Shown: positions 18,480 to 29,665, counted from the stretch's first letter. The stretch: DNA of 64,000 bases from Sphingobacterium sp. (GCA_031277685.1 JAITLV010000029.1:1-64000), one strand, 5' to 3'. The notes: a model not told the origin generated them from the letters alone. Numbers and translations: made by a program.

Positions 18480-19547
18480 ATGAATATTACTATGCCATTA
18501 TCGAATAACGAGCTTTTTTCTCGCGTTATCAATCATCCAGAATCTGTCGAAGAAGATCTGATTTTAGCTTTGATTGAAAAATATCCGTATGCGCAAAGTT
18601 TACGATTTATATACGAACGTAAAGTCTTTGGTGAAAGCAAGCCTGTTCAGAATTTGTCATCTACACTACTTTATGCGTCTTCCCCAAACTGGCTATACGA
18701 ATTTATGCATAGCAAGCCGATAGTGGTGATGACTGAGATTCAATTGGAGGATATATTTATTCTTGATGAGGACGTTGAGGGCCGTGTGTCGGAAGAGAGT
18801 GAAGAGATGATGACGGAAGCTGCGTCATCAGAGGTTGAGCAAGCTGAGAAGACGGATGAATTAGACCGTTTGATTCAGGCGGGGGTAGCGCAGGATTACT
18901 TTCGCTCGAACGAAGTGCCAAACCAGGCTACCATTGTTGAAGAATCCGAAATTGCTGAACCGATTTCTGCTGAAACCGTTATGCAACCAATGGAGGATGC
19001 ACAAGAGCGTGTTACGGTCTATGATGATGATACAATGCCTTATAGCTTCCTATGGTGGTTACATAAAACGAGACTTGAGTATGCTGAAACCTACCAGCCT
19101 TATGTAAAGTCACCGTTGGGGCCAATGACACCATCGAATGATGATCTCGCAAAGATTCATGAAAAATTGGATAGTCAACTATTGGATCAACAGATTCGGG
19201 AGAATATTTTCCACTTGCAATCGCCAGAAGCAAAACTTAGCGATGAGGTGAAAACGACAATTGCATTCCAGATTCCACGCAAAACGGATGAGGTGATTGA
19301 GAAATTTATCCGGGAGGAACCTATGATCCAGCCTTTGCAGGCCGAAAAATTGGATTTGGAGAATAAAGCTAGAAGAAGCTCAGAGGATCAACATTCACTA
19401 GTGACAGAAACTCTTGCAAAAATATATACTGAACAAGGTTTATATCCTAAAGCAATAGAGGTTTACAAAAAATTAGTTTTGAAATATCCAGAAAAAAATG
19501 CTTACTTTGCGGCACGCATAACAGAATTAGAAAAGAAATTAAATTAA
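18480..19547 (+). CDS. Cytoplasmic protein with C-terminal TPR motif
   Basis: A 355-residue acidic protein without signal peptide. The N-terminal about 80 residues are helical (LFSRVINHPESVEEDLILALIEKYPYAQSLRFIYERK). A long, Glu-rich, low-complexity middle follows, and the end carries one or two tetratricopeptide-like helices (TETLAKIYTEQGLYPKAIEVYKKLVLKYPEKNAYFAARI). It is probably a scaffolding protein. It sits between lptE and secG, spaced by 12 bp on each side. Function unknown; an envelope-related role is inferred from context only. Confidence 0.75.
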   Translation: MNITMPLSNNELFSRVINHPESVEEDLILALIEKYPYAQSLRFIYERKVFGESKPVQNLSSTLLYASSPNWLYEFMHSKPIVVMTEIQLEDIFILDEDVEGRVSEESEEMMTEAASSEVEQAEKTDELDRLIQAGVAQDYFRSNEVPNQATIVEESEIAEPISAETVMQPMEDAQERVTVYDDDTMPYSFLWWLHKTRLEYAETYQPYVKSPLGPMTPSNDDLAKIHEKLDSQLLDQQIRENIFHLQSPEAKLSDEVKTTIAFQIPRKTDEVIEKFIREEPMIQPLQAEKLDLENKARRSSEDQHSLVTETLAKIYTEQGLYPKAIEVYKKLVLKYPEKNAYFAARITELEKKLN

Positions 19548-19559
19548 TTATATAAAGAG

Positions 19560-19976
19560 ATGCAAGGATTATTAATTGGTCTTATCATATTAGCTAGTAT
19601 TATTTTAGCGTTTTTGGTTTTAATCCAAAATCCAAAAGGCGGTGGTTTGTCATCTGGTTTTTCTGGTGGAACAAACTTAATGGGTGTAAAACGTACAGGA
19701 GACTTTTTGGAAAAAGGTACATGGATCATGGTTATCGCTATTATGATCTTCAGTTTGGGTGTCAACATCATGGGGACATCTCCAAGTACATCTAAAGGTG
19801 GGCTAGGTGGTCAAATTGAAGCACCAGCACAGCAAGGACCATTGAACTTAGGAACACCAGCACAGCAACCTGCAGGTACTCCAGCAGGACAGGGGCAGGC
19901 AGCACCAGCACAATCGGAGCAAAAAGCGCCAGCTGAAACACCAGCTACTAAGCCAGCTGAGGAAGCTAAAAAATAG
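19560..19976 (+). CDS. secG: Preprotein translocase subunit SecG
   Basis: A small inner-membrane protein. Two hydrophobic segments (LLIGLIILASIILAFLVLIQ and WIMVIAIMIFSLGVNIMG) flank the conserved cytoplasmic loop QNPKGGGLSSGFSGG. It supports SecYEG-mediated protein export. The C-terminus is extended by about 60 residues rich in Ala, Pro and Gln, much longer than in E. coli but common in this phylum. It is the last gene of the miaB/lptE run, followed by a strong terminator. Confidence 0.94.
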   Translation: MQGLLIGLIILASIILAFLVLIQNPKGGGLSSGFSGGTNLMGVKRTGDFLEKGTWIMVIAIMIFSLGVNIMGTSPSTSKGGLGGQIEAPAQQGPLNLGTPAQQPAGTPAGQGQAAPAQSEQKAPAETPATKPAEEAKK

Positions 19977-19996
19977 ACGTTAACAACGAAATTCAT

Positions 19997-20030
19997 AGGC
20001 CTCATCTATAGCATAGATGAGGCCTTTTTT
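19997..20030 (+). terminator. Rho-independent terminator after secG
   Basis: Perfect 12-bp stem AGGCCTCATCTA / TAGATGAGGCCT with a 5-nt loop and a T-run. The following gap to groES (about 245 bp) holds a possible promoter (TTG, 19 bp, TACAATTG) but no CIRCE-type heat-shock operator that I can see. Confidence 0.95.
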
Positions 20031-20274
20031 GTTATATCCAGTTTGTCAGTCTCTCTGGAAAGGGATAGGTAGCGATGGCAAACAAGGCTTTGTAAGCTGT
20101 CAGACAAACAGTGACAGTGTGACAGCAAAATCTGTCTTTATCTTATAAATGTTAAGTTTTCGGTGAAAAATTGTCTTATACATCCTCTTATTTACAATTG
20201 GCATAAAAGATGATGTGTCTATAACGATTATAACATAAAAATAAATTCAATAACAGATAAAAAGTAAATTAATT

Positions 20275-20550
20275 ATGGCATTAAGTATCAAACCTATCGG
20301 AGATAGAGTAGTAGTGGAAGCTGCTCCAGCAGAAGAAAAAACAGCTTCAGGGTTATATATTCCCGATACAGCAAAAGAAAAACCATCTCAAGGTACAGTC
20401 GTTGCTGTAGGTACTGGTAAAGTTGACGAGCCGTTGACTGTAAAAGTAGGTGATAAAGTATTATATGGTAAATATGCAGGTACTGAAATTACTTACGAAG
20501 GAAAAGAGTACTTAATTATGCGTGAGTCTGATATTTACGCTGTTATCTAG
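20275..20550 (+). CDS. groES: Co-chaperonin GroES
   Basis: A 91-residue GroES, the seven-membered lid of the GroEL folding chamber. It begins [31 protein letters not shown], with the mobile loop around TASGLYIP, and ends [14 protein letters not shown]. Normal length and no odd features. groEL follows 116 bp later. The gap contains a hairpin and a repeat motif, which may set the different amounts of the two proteins. No CIRCE operator is visible upstream, so heat control probably works another way. Confidence 0.98.
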   Translation: MALSIKPIGDRVVVEAAPAEEKTASGLYIPDTAKEKPSQGTVVAVGTGKVDEPLTVKVGDKVLYGKYAGTEITYEGKEYLIMRESDIYAVI

Positions 20551-20613
20551 GAGATTAAAAGTCGAACATTAGAAAGTTAAAATTTAAAAAATTGAGGCAG
20601 TAAGTATGCTGCG

Positions 20614-20662
20614 GACTTGTAACAGTCAAGTCTCGCTACTTCTATCTCAATCTCAATACTAA
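20614..20662 (+). promoter_or_regulatory. Hairpin and CTCAATACTAA motif in groES-groEL spacer
   Basis: The spacer has a perfect 6-bp hairpin GACTTG / CAAGTC (20614-20632). A motif CTATCTCAATCTCAATACTAA (20642-20662) then ends 4 bp before the groEL ATG. A very similar motif precedes trpC on the other strand (see 43347-43482). It may be a processing site or translational enhancer; this is inference. Confidence 0.4.
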
Positions 20663-20666
20663 AGAA

Positions 20667-22304
<1,638 letters not shown>

Positions 22305-22334
22305 GATCATCCAAACTATCTAATACTATAAAAA

Positions 22335-22368
22335 AGCTCATCTGGATTTCCAGATGAGCTCTTTTTTT
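22335..22368. terminator. Bidirectional terminator between groEL and the lipoprotein gene
   Basis: Perfect 11-bp stem AGCTCATCTGG / CCAGATGAGCT with an ATTT loop; T-run on the plus side and A-run before it (T-run on the minus side). It slightly overlaps the 3' end of the convergent gene. Confidence 0.92.
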
Positions 22369-22711
22369 AATGTTTATGTTGATAGCGCCGATGATACTCA
22401 TCATAATCGCTTGGCGAATAATTTTCTTTTGGCCCCCACTCTTGTAGCTCATTATTAAAAAAATGCAACCAGTTTTTTCTCACATGTGTGGAATCTCCCG
22501 CGATAGTATATTCATAAATTTCTAAAATTCCATCGTTGTATTTCTTTGATGCAACGACAAGGTCTGGTTTTCCTATCTTTTGAATTACCTCCTGTTGGTT
22601 CATACCTACCTTAATGTTGGTGAAATCCCGCAGCTTCATTAACCCGCAACCCGCGAAAAGCGTAATGAATGCCAATACAATAAATGTACTGAAATACTTG
22701 TTTTTTAACAT
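22367..22711 (-). CDS. Small BamE/SmpA-like lipoprotein
   Basis: A 114-residue lipoprotein: signal and lipobox (IVLAFITLFAGCGL), then a compact domain with DFTNIKVGMNQQEVIQKIGKPDLV. That segment has the pattern of the BamE/SmpA-OmlA fold (GMxxxEVxxxxGxP). The end is basic and His-rich (DEYHRRYQHKH). The track starts at a TTG (22741); the ATG at 22711 gives a normal lipoprotein signal and is preferred. It could be an outer-membrane assembly accessory or an unrelated member of this small fold; context gives no hint. Confidence 0.7.
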   Translation of the reverse strand: MLKNKYFSTFIVLAFITLFAGCGLMKLRDFTNIKVGMNQQEVIQKIGKPDLVVASKKYNDGILEIYEYTIAGDSTHVRKNWLHFFNNELQEWGPKENYSPSDYDEYHRRYQHKH

Positions 22712-22918
22712 AGAGTTTTGATATTTATTTTTTTTGACCAAATATATCTTTAAAAGTTTACATTTTTACTGACAAGGATCGATTGTGATTAAATATTTCT
22801 TACCGAAAGGATCCGTGTTCTTTTAAAATCCGGTCATTAGTACTTGAACATCAGGTTTATATAATATTGAAAAGGACGAATTTAAACTCATTTAAAAAAA
22901 TAAACTTTTTTCGAAAAA

Positions 22919-24622
22919 TTAATAACCCTTTGCTGTATCATCTCCACGTGGATCTGCACCGGTCTGCAATTTGCCATTTGGAAGAATAAGGATGCTTTCG
23001 ACGCGTCCAATTGTTCCTCTAGGATTTATCAGATAACCATCTTTTGTTAATTTGTCTCTGAGTGTTGTATCAATGGCATCTTTTTCAACATCAATACGGT
23101 CAGGTAACCACTGATGATGGAATCTCGGGGCACTCACTGCGGATTGCGCATTTTGACCAAAATCGATAACATTGAGAATGGTCTGGAAAACAGAGGTAAT
23201 GATCGTTGATCCACCGGGAGTTCCCACAACCATAAATAACTTGCCGTCTTTTTCAAGGATGGTCGGTGTCATGGAACTCAGCATTCTCTTTCCCGGTTGG
23301 ATTTCATTTGCCTTTTCGCCTGTCAATCCATACATATTAGGTACGCCGGTTTTTATGGAGAAATCATCCATTTCATTGTTTAATAGAAAGCCAGCGCCAT
23401 TGACGATGACACCCGAACCATAAGAGTCATTGAGTGTTGTGGTGATGGACACAGCATTTCCCTGCTCATCAACAATATTGAAATGTGTTGTTTGCTCGCT
23501 TTCATAGCCAGGAACGACATCTGCATTAACGTTTTTGCTCAATGTTGCTCGGTGAAAGTTAAATGGATCCAGTTTAGCAGCATTTGTGGTAGAATCTATC
23601 AGCTGCTGAACAGGTACATTGATAAAATCAGGATCCCCTAAGTATTTTGCCCGATTGGCATATACATGACGTTCCGCTTCGACGATGACACGTATTGTGG
23701 AGTCCGTCTGAAATCCCCAGCGTTGAAGTGGAAATTGTTCGACAGATTTCAATAGCGCGAGCAGCGAGGTTCCGCCACTCGATGGTGGGGGCATTGAGAC
23801 TACTTTGTGTCCCCTATAGTTTGAAGCAATCGGCGGGCGCCAGAGCGCTTTATAGTTTGTGAGATCCTCCTGGCTGATTATCCCTTTGCCTTTATTCATT
23901 TCAGCAACGAGTAGATCAGCGGTTCTTCCTTTATAGAAACCGTCGCGGCCTTCATTGGCTATTCTTTCGATGGTATTGGCAAGATCTTCCTGCACAAATA
24001 GATCACCTGTTTTCCATGCTGTAGTTCTAATAATTGCAGCACCATTTGGATTCAACTTGGTAAACCTTTCTTTATGACTTTCAAACTCTTTTGCTTGCCT
24101 TTCACTGATCTTAAAACCTGTTCTTGCAAGTTCGATTGCAGGGAGGAGTAATTCTTTCCACGCTAACTTTCCATATTTCTGATGAGCTTCCCACATCCCG
24201 GCAACAGAGCCAGGAATGCCTGATGCTAACCGACTGTATAGGCTCAAATCCGGGATAACATTTTTTTGTGCATCCAGATACATATCTCTGTGTGCCTGTT
24301 TAGGAGCAGTTTCCCGAAAGTCTAATGCATCATATTGACCTTGGCTATTGCGATAGAGCATAAATCCACCACCACCAATATTCCCTGCATTTGGATAGAC
24401 AACAGCAAGTGCAAATTGTACGGCGACAGCAGCGTCAATAGCATTTCCCCCTTTTTTTAACACTGTAATGCCTACAGCAGAAGCTAAAGGATGTGCAGTT
24501 ACCACAGCCGCTTTGTTGAATGTTGCAGGCTTGGTCTTATAGATGCCAGATTGCCTGTGGGTGCTGGAACAAGAGGTGAACAGCAAACCTGCTACTAGCG
24601 AATAAATAAATAGCTTATTCAT
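22919..24622 (-). CDS. ggt: Gamma-glutamyltransferase (exported, lipoprotein-type signal)
   Basis: A 567-residue Ntn-hydrolase that cleaves gamma-glutamyl bonds of glutathione and related compounds. The signal contains a lipobox-like LLFTSCSS. The large subunit region (about 30-375) precedes the self-processing site EQTTHFNIVDEQGNAVSIT, whose Thr becomes the new N-terminus and nucleophile. The small subunit has SYGSGVIVNGAGFLLNNEMDDF and VGTPGGSTIITSV. It ends GADPRGDDTAKGY as in the family. It should act in the periplasm. It stands alone, about 60 bp upstream of a MazG-like gene on the same strand. Confidence 0.95.
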   Translation of the reverse strand: MNKLFIYSLVAGLLFTSCSSTHRQSGIYKTKPATFNKAAVVTAHPLASAVGITVLKKGGNAIDAAVAVQFALAVVYPNAGNIGGGGFMLYRNSQGQYDALDFRETAPKQAHRDMYLDAQKNVIPDLSLYSRLASGIPGSVAGMWEAHQKYGKLAWKELLLPAIELARTGFKISERQAKEFESHKERFTKLNPNGAAIIRTTAWKTGDLFVQEDLANTIERIANEGRDGFYKGRTADLLVAEMNKGKGIISQEDLTNYKALWRPPIASNYRGHKVVSMPPPSSGGTSLLALLKSVEQFPLQRWGFQTDSTIRVIVEAERHVYANRAKYLGDPDFINVPVQQLIDSTTNAAKLDPFNFHRATLSKNVNADVVPGYESEQTTHFNIVDEQGNAVSITTTLNDSYGSGVIVNGAGFLLNNEMDDFSIKTGVPNMYGLTGEKANEIQPGKRMLSSMTPTILEKDGKLFMVVGTPGGSTIITSVFQTILNVIDFGQNAQSAVSAPRFHHQWLPDRIDVEKDAIDTTLRDKLTKDGYLINPRGTIGRVESILILPNGKLQTGADPRGDDTAKGY

Positions 24623-24682
24623 GATATCAGCTCTAAAATTGTGAGTAAGATTAAACCTTTATGCCAATAAACCGAAAAGGGT

Positions 24683-25009
24683 TTATTTTAATTTTTCGTT
24701 GTTTTTATGACGGTCTGCGTCTCGAATTGATTTCTTTTGTAGGTTCTTTTCCAATGCTTCCGTGAGGTCTATGCCAGTCTGATTTGCAAGACACATTAAC
24801 ACAAATAACACATCGGCCATTTCATCTGCCAAATCAACTTCTTTATCTGATTTTTTGAACGATTGTTCGCCATATTGTCTGGCCATGATCCGGGCGACTT
24901 CACCAACCTCTTCCATGAGTATTGCCGTATTCGTCAGCTCATTAAAATAGCGTATCCCTGTTGTATTGATCCATTTATCAATTACTTGCTGTGCTTCTTT
25001 TATTGTCAT
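24683..25009 (-). CDS. MazG-like nucleotide pyrophosphohydrolase
   Basis: A 108-residue all-alpha NTP-PPase domain. The metal-binding helices are visible: AILMEEVGEVARIMAR (EExxE pattern) and DLADEMADVLFVLMCLANQTG (ExxD pattern). These small MazG-family enzymes hydrolyse nucleoside triphosphates to monophosphates and are thought to clean the pool. It lies 17 bp downstream of dtd in the same direction, a common pair in Bacteroidota. Substrate unknown. Confidence 0.85.
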   Translation of the reverse strand: MTIKEAQQVIDKWINTTGIRYFNELTNTAILMEEVGEVARIMARQYGEQSFKKSDKEVDLADEMADVLFVLMCLANQTGIDLTEALEKNLQKKSIRDADRHKNNEKLK

Positions 25010-25026
25010 TTTTTAGATTACCTAGT

Positions 25027-25485
25027 TTAAAAATTGTCTTTATCTTTTGTATCCATTATGATGGTAACAGGCCCGTCATTCAACAGGTCTATTTTCATGT
25101 CGGCTCCAAATATTCCAAGCTGAACATCTTTGCTGATCAGGTGGGAGAGGAGTTTTGCCATTTCCTCATAGAGCGGTTTGGCGGTATTAGGTTTGGCGGC
25201 TCGAATAAATGAAGGTCTATTCCCCTTTTTTGTCTGAGCGAACAATGTAAATTGTGAAATAAGTAAAATATTTCCTTTGATATCCAGTATGGATTTATTC
25301 ATTAATCCCTGCTCATCTTCAAAAATTCGTAGGTTAACAAATTTCTGGCCCAACCATGTCAGGTCTTCAATTGTATCAGCCTCTTCTATTCCTAATAATA
25401 TTACAAGGCCCTTTTGAATCTCCCCCGTGATTTGTCCGTCTACTGTACAGGATGCATATTTTACCCGTTGTATTACTGCGCGCAT
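25027..25485 (-). CDS. dtd: D-aminoacyl-tRNA deacylase
   Basis: DTD hydrolyses D-amino acids from tRNA. The family start is MRAVIQRVKYASC. The catalytic pocket motifs are LLISQFTLFAQTKKGNRPSF and the cis-Gly-Pro motif LLNDGPVTIIMDT. The ORF track extends 18 residues upstream. The ATG at 25485 gives the exact family N-terminus, and a TAACTTTG box (minus strand, 25503-25510) lies just upstream, so that start is used (152 residues). Confidence 0.95.
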   Translation of the reverse strand: MRAVIQRVKYASCTVDGQITGEIQKGLVILLGIEEADTIEDLTWLGQKFVNLRIFEDEQGLMNKSILDIKGNILLISQFTLFAQTKKGNRPSFIRAAKPNTAKPLYEEMAKLLSHLISKDVQLGIFGADMKIDLLNDGPVTIIMDTKDKDNF

Positions 25486-25562
25486 ATTGAAAAGTATAAA
25501 ACCAAAGTTAAAAATTCCAATCGTCAAACACGATCCCATTGGGGATTTATCCGTACTAAAAT

Positions 25563-25596
25563 AAAAAACCTCCCCGTCTTATGTAGACAGGGAGGC
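25563..25596 (-). terminator. Terminator of the thiamine-type TonB receptor gene
   Basis: On the minus strand, CCTCCCTGTCT / AGACGGGGAGG (one G-U pair) with a 5-nt loop and a T-rich tail. On the plus strand the same position is a mismatch, so the hairpin favours minus-strand transcription. Confidence 0.85.
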
Positions 25597-25621
25597 TTGT
25601 ATGTATGAGGGATTTGAGCTG

Positions 25622-28078
25622 TTAAAACTTAACGTTTAACCCCAACATAAAATTGGTAGGTGCCTGTGGGAAATAGAAATTATAATATTTTCTGGTATCG
25701 CCATCTATTCCACCGAAGGTGTAGCCATTGGTTTCATACTTTTCGTTGAGGATGTTGTTGACTTGTAAAGTAGCACTAATGTTTTGGATTCCTAAAGCCG
25801 CAAAACTATAGTTTGCGAACAAATTGTTGACAAAATAAGAAGAAATGCTTCTTTCTTTTGCGGATGAGTTATCAAGATATTGTCGTCCTACATACTTTGA
25901 TAGCAATGAAAATGTGAGCTGCTCAATTGGACTATAGGAGAAATTACTTGAGAGAATAGTGCCTGGGGAAAGTGCGATGTCTGTCTTCGCATAGAAAATT
26001 TTGGTGTCGGGGTTGACACCGTTTACATCTTTCACAATTTCCTCAAAATTCTTAATCCTGTTTTGGCTGAAGCTGGCTGTCGCCTTCCAGTTCAATTGTT
26101 TGTTGATTTTCCAGGTACCGTCAAATTCCAGTCCGATTCTATAACTGTTTTTTACATTTTGTCGGATAGGAGAACCGGTGTCACTGATCTCACCGGTTGG
26201 GATTAATTGGTCTTTATAAAACATTCCATATCCATTCAGCCCGATATTGAATTTATCATTGTTGAATCTATACCCAAGTTCGATATCCTGCATTTTTTCA
26301 GGGATTGGGTCTGGCAATTTGCTGTTTTTCTCAATAAAATCTTTCCGTACAGGTTCTTTTTGTGCAAAGGCATAGGACGCATAAATATTTGCATAGTCAT
26401 TTAGCAGGTATGTTGCCCCGGCTTTGGGATTCAAAAAATTGAATTTCGGATGGTAATTATAGTGTTTGACCTTATCATCGTCTCCATACATGTGGTAGTC
26501 TACATTCCGATATTGCACGTCGGCCATTAGGATCCATTTGTCTAATTTGTAATCTACCTTTAAAAAATTGCTGAAGTCATTCTTCTGCGATTTGCCAAAA
26601 TAATATCTGTCATCTAGAAAGCCGTTGGAAGCATATTCAGCCCAGATTACTTCACCATAATGTTTTCCTCTATATTGATTATATGCACCGCCCCATATAA
26701 CTTCGAGTTGGTCATTCGGTTTGTAATTTAAGGAATAGGTCATTCCATAAAAGTAATTATCAAGCCATCTTCTTCTGACGAGGTCTGTCGTTTCACGCTT
26801 CTCATTGCCCATCACAACCTCCTTTAAGCCATAGTGTTTCAATGAATCTCCCTGTCTAAACTCTTCATAGTAACCGTAACCTCTTGTGTAGTGTAGGGCA
26901 GTATTCAGTGTGAGTTTATCATTGAGGATATTGGTGTAGTGAATCTGGTGATGTTTTTGCGTATAGTTGTCCGTCTGGTTTTTGTAAGTATATACATTAT
27001 AGTTCCGTCCGGCATTCATAAAACGATCTTTTTCTGTGCCTGAGATATAGAGTCCATAATCTGCATAGTCATCCATACGGGATCTGTCTCCGGTGATTAA
27101 TGGTTCCGGTACGCCATTCCAGGCTTGATAAGTTTTTTCTTTTCCCCAGAATACGATTCCTTTTAGGGTATGTTTTTTACCATAGTAACCTCCGTCAATA
27201 TAGAAGGATTGTAGGTCTGAGGCAGCTCTTTCAATGTAGCCGTTACTACTAATTCTAGATAATCTGGCATTGAAAGCAAATTTATCATTGATCAAACCTG
27301 TTCCGAGTTTCACGGTATTTTTCCAGCTGTTATAAGACCCAAAGGAATTGTTAAGTTCTGCATAAGGTTGTTCAGTCAACGTATTAGACTGAATATTCAA
27401 GGAAGCCCCGAAGGATCCTGCACCATTTGTCGATGTTCCGATCCCACGTTGTACCTGGATGCTTTCGGTGGATGATGCGAAATCAGGAAGATTGACAAAG
27501 AAGGATCCCATACTTTCAGCATCATTTAAAGGAATACCATTGAGGGTTACATTGATCCGCTGGTTGTCTGAACCCCGAATAGTCATATTCGTATATCCTA
27601 TACCCGCTCCTGCATCGGAGTTTACTTGAACAGAAGGTGTCTGATTCAAGAGATAAGGGATATCTTGTCCTAAATTATTTCGAGAAATTTCTTCTTTTGA
27701 GATATTCTTGAATGTCGTTGGCGCATTCTTCTTAGCCCGGGTAGATACAACGAGTACCTCTTCTGTACGAATTGTTTTTGGCTCAAGCTGAACAGTCAAT
27801 TCCATATCATGGACAATATTTAGATTTTGTGCTGCGGTCTGATATCCAACAAATGAAACTTGAACGGCATGCTTTCCATTTTGGATATTATATAGTTTTA
27901 TCCAGCCATCTTTGTCCGATTTGGTTGTAAAAGAAACCTTTCCGTCTATGGATACGGAGGCGTTTTGTAAGGGCCTTTGTGTGTTACGGTCTACCGTTTT
28001 AATAGTCAAATTGTGCTGGGCAACTGCAATTTGGCTAAAAGCAGTAGCTAAAGCGCTACAAATCAAAAATTTGATCAT
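25622..28078 (-). CDS. TonB-dependent receptor, probable thiamine transporter
   Basis: An 818-residue outer-membrane receptor. It has a signal peptide (LICSALATAFSQIAVAQ) and a carboxypeptidase-like N-terminal domain (about 25-105). The plug (about 115-230) has RGSDNQRINVTLNGIPLNDAES and VQRGIGTSTNGAGSFGASLNI. A 22-strand barrel follows, ending in the aromatic FMLGLNVKF. It imports large or scarce nutrients using TonB energy. The TPP riboswitch directly upstream on the same strand ties it to thiamine or a thiamine precursor; the substrate itself is inferred from that. The gene is monocistronic, closed by its own terminator. Confidence 0.92.
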   Translation of the reverse strand: MIKFLICSALATAFSQIAVAQHNLTIKTVDRNTQRPLQNASVSIDGKVSFTTKSDKDGWIKLYNIQNGKHAVQVSFVGYQTAAQNLNIVHDMELTVQLEPKTIRTEEVLVVSTRAKKNAPTTFKNISKEEISRNNLGQDIPYLLNQTPSVQVNSDAGAGIGYTNMTIRGSDNQRINVTLNGIPLNDAESMGSFFVNLPDFASSTESIQVQRGIGTSTNGAGSFGASLNIQSNTLTEQPYAELNNSFGSYNSWKNTVKLGTGLINDKFAFNARLSRISSNGYIERAASDLQSFYIDGGYYGKKHTLKGIVFWGKEKTYQAWNGVPEPLITGDRSRMDDYADYGLYISGTEKDRFMNAGRNYNVYTYKNQTDNYTQKHHQIHYTNILNDKLTLNTALHYTRGYGYYEEFRQGDSLKHYGLKEVVMGNEKRETTDLVRRRWLDNYFYGMTYSLNYKPNDQLEVIWGGAYNQYRGKHYGEVIWAEYASNGFLDDRYYFGKSQKNDFSNFLKVDYKLDKWILMADVQYRNVDYHMYGDDDKVKHYNYHPKFNFLNPKAGATYLLNDYANIYASYAFAQKEPVRKDFIEKNSKLPDPIPEKMQDIELGYRFNNDKFNIGLNGYGMFYKDQLIPTGEISDTGSPIRQNVKNSYRIGLEFDGTWKINKQLNWKATASFSQNRIKNFEEIVKDVNGVNPDTKIFYAKTDIALSPGTILSSNFSYSPIEQLTFSLLSKYVGRQYLDNSSAKERSISSYFVNNLFANYSFAALGIQNISATLQVNNILNEKYETNGYTFGGIDGDTRKYYNFYFPQAPTNFMLGLNVKF

Positions 28079-28146
28079 GTCGATGTATTTTGTTTAAGTT
28101 AAACAAATCATAGAAAGGGGTCACTATGATCGTTCTATTTAACTAA

Positions 28147-28256
28147 CCTCTCCCTCCGCCAGCATTACCTGGATCAGGTGTACAGAATTTAATCTGTTGG
28201 GTATAATCTCAGCCTTTATTTGTGTTTCTGACAAAACAAGGCACCCCTATTCGATG
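28147..28256 (-). ncRNA. TPP riboswitch (thi element)
   Basis: On the minus strand the conserved blocks of the thiamine-pyrophosphate aptamer occur in order: GGGGTGCC, GGCTGAGATTATACCC, then CCTGATCCAGGTAATGCTGG and GCGGAGGGA. It lies about 70 bp before the TonB receptor start and should switch that gene off when TPP is abundant. The exact P1 closing stem was not resolved, so edges are approximate. The rest of the 411-bp gap (to 28489) shows no gene; it must hold promoters for both diverging genes. Confidence 0.95.
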
Positions 28257-28489
28257 GTGCGAATATATAAATTAAAATTGGATTGGTATATAGTGATGTG
28301 TTTTTTGACAAAAGGTAAGTCTAGTTAAAAATATGTTAAAATTTCCTTTTGGTTTAAAGTTTTACGTTTAGGCTTGTTTTTGGTATTTATTGTTCTTTTT
28401 AGGTACCTTGGCATAGATTTTTCTACTGTTAGTATGTATTCATATCGGTCAAAAATTTTTAGTTATTAAATTGAGAGTGAGGAGATAAA

Positions 28490-29665
28490 ATGTTAAAATA
28501 TTTAAGCGCAAATTATATTCTACCAATCACTTCAATGCCAATCAAAGATGGTATTGTAGCGGTAGATGAGGAGGGGGTAATTCAAGGTATCTATGACCCG
28601 GCTTCGTTTACTCTGGCTGATAAAGTCAAAGTTGAAAGACATGAGGGGGTAATTATTCCAGGTTTTATTAATGCTCATTGTCATCTTGAATTGTCGCATA
28701 TGAAAGGGGCGGTGCCTAAAGGTACTGGGCTGCCGAGCTTCTTGAGTCAGGTGATGACCTCACGCAGTGCATCCATGAAAAAAATCGATGATGCAATGGC
28801 AAAAGCGGATAAAGAGATGTACGAAAATGGTATTGTAGCGGTGGGAGACCATGCCAACACAGATAACTCTTCTCAATTAAAAGAAGATTCAAAGATACTA
28901 TATCATACGTTTGTGGAGGTGATTGGAATTGAACCTGAGGAAGCGGATTTTAAATTGAAAGAAGCGAAATCATTGACACAAGAATTCCGAAACGGCCATG
29001 TTTCTATTACACCACATGCACCATATTCTTGTTCAAAGGCTCTTTTCAAAAAATTTAAAAAACTAGTACCTGAAACTAATATCATTAGTATTCATAATCA
29101 GGAGAGTGAAGAAGAGAATAAACTATTTAGATACAAGTTAGGGGAGTTTATAGATTTCTATAAGAGTATCGGGAAAAATGCGGATTCTATTAAAGCACAG
29201 GCCCGGAATTCAATACAGTCTTACTTACCTTATCTACCTTATCCAAATAAGTTGCTGTTGGTGCATAATACATATACTTCATTGAAAGATTTGGATTTTG
29301 TGGAGCGTATGGATCGGGATGTTGTTTGGTGCTTGTGCCCAAAGGCAAACTTATATATCGAAGGAGCCTTGCCTAAGGTTCAGAATTTCATAAATGCTGG
29401 ACAGCCTCTGGTTATAGGAACTGATAGCTTGGCGTCAAATGATACACTTTCGGTATTAGAGGAATTGAAAGCATTGCATGAGCATTTCGAAGATTTAGAT
29501 TTCTTGCAAACAATTCAATGGGCTACAATCAATGGAGCTATTGCATTGAATATCCAAGATGAATACGGATCCTTGGAAATTGGTAAAAAACCGGGAATTG
29601 TCCTACTTACAGGTATGGAACATATGCGTTTGAGCAATAATGTTAAGGTTAAACGCCTGGCATAG
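28490..29665 (+). CDS. Metal-dependent amidohydrolase (TrzA/MtaD-like deaminase family)
   Basis: A 391-residue amidohydrolase. Metal ligands are visible: GFINAHCHLELSHMKGA (HxH), ITPHAPYSCS, ISIHNQESEEE, and the Asp in IGTDSLASND. An N- and C-terminal beta-sandwich flanks the TIM barrel (LEIGKKPGIVLL near the end). Members deaminate S-adenosylhomocysteine, 5-methylthioadenosine, aminofutalosine, guanine or related rings; which substrate applies is not clear. It precedes the acylphosphatase gene by 36 bp, but a promoter box in between suggests separate expression. Confidence 0.85.
   Translation: MLKYLSANYILPITSMPIKDGIVAVDEEGVIQGIYDPASFTLADKVKVERHEGVIIPGFINAHCHLELSHMKGAVPKGTGLPSFLSQVMTSRSASMKKIDDAMAKADKEMYENGIVAVGDHANTDNSSQLKEDSKILYHTFVEVIGIEPEEADFKLKEAKSLTQEFRNGHVSITPHAPYSCSKALFKKFKKLVPETNIISIHNQESEEENKLFRYKLGEFIDFYKSIGKNADSIKAQARNSIQSYLPYLPYPNKLLLVHNTYTSLKDLDFVERMDRDVVWCLCPKANLYIEGALPKVQNFINAGQPLVIGTDSLASNDTLSVLEELKALHEHFEDLDFLQTIQWATINGAIALNIQDEYGSLEIGKKPGIVLLTGMEHMRLSNNVKVKRLA

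Noticed and set aside
20031-20274. CIRCE heat-shock operator before groES
   Set aside because: TTAGCACTC-N9-GAGTGCTAA or a close variant is not present in the gap.
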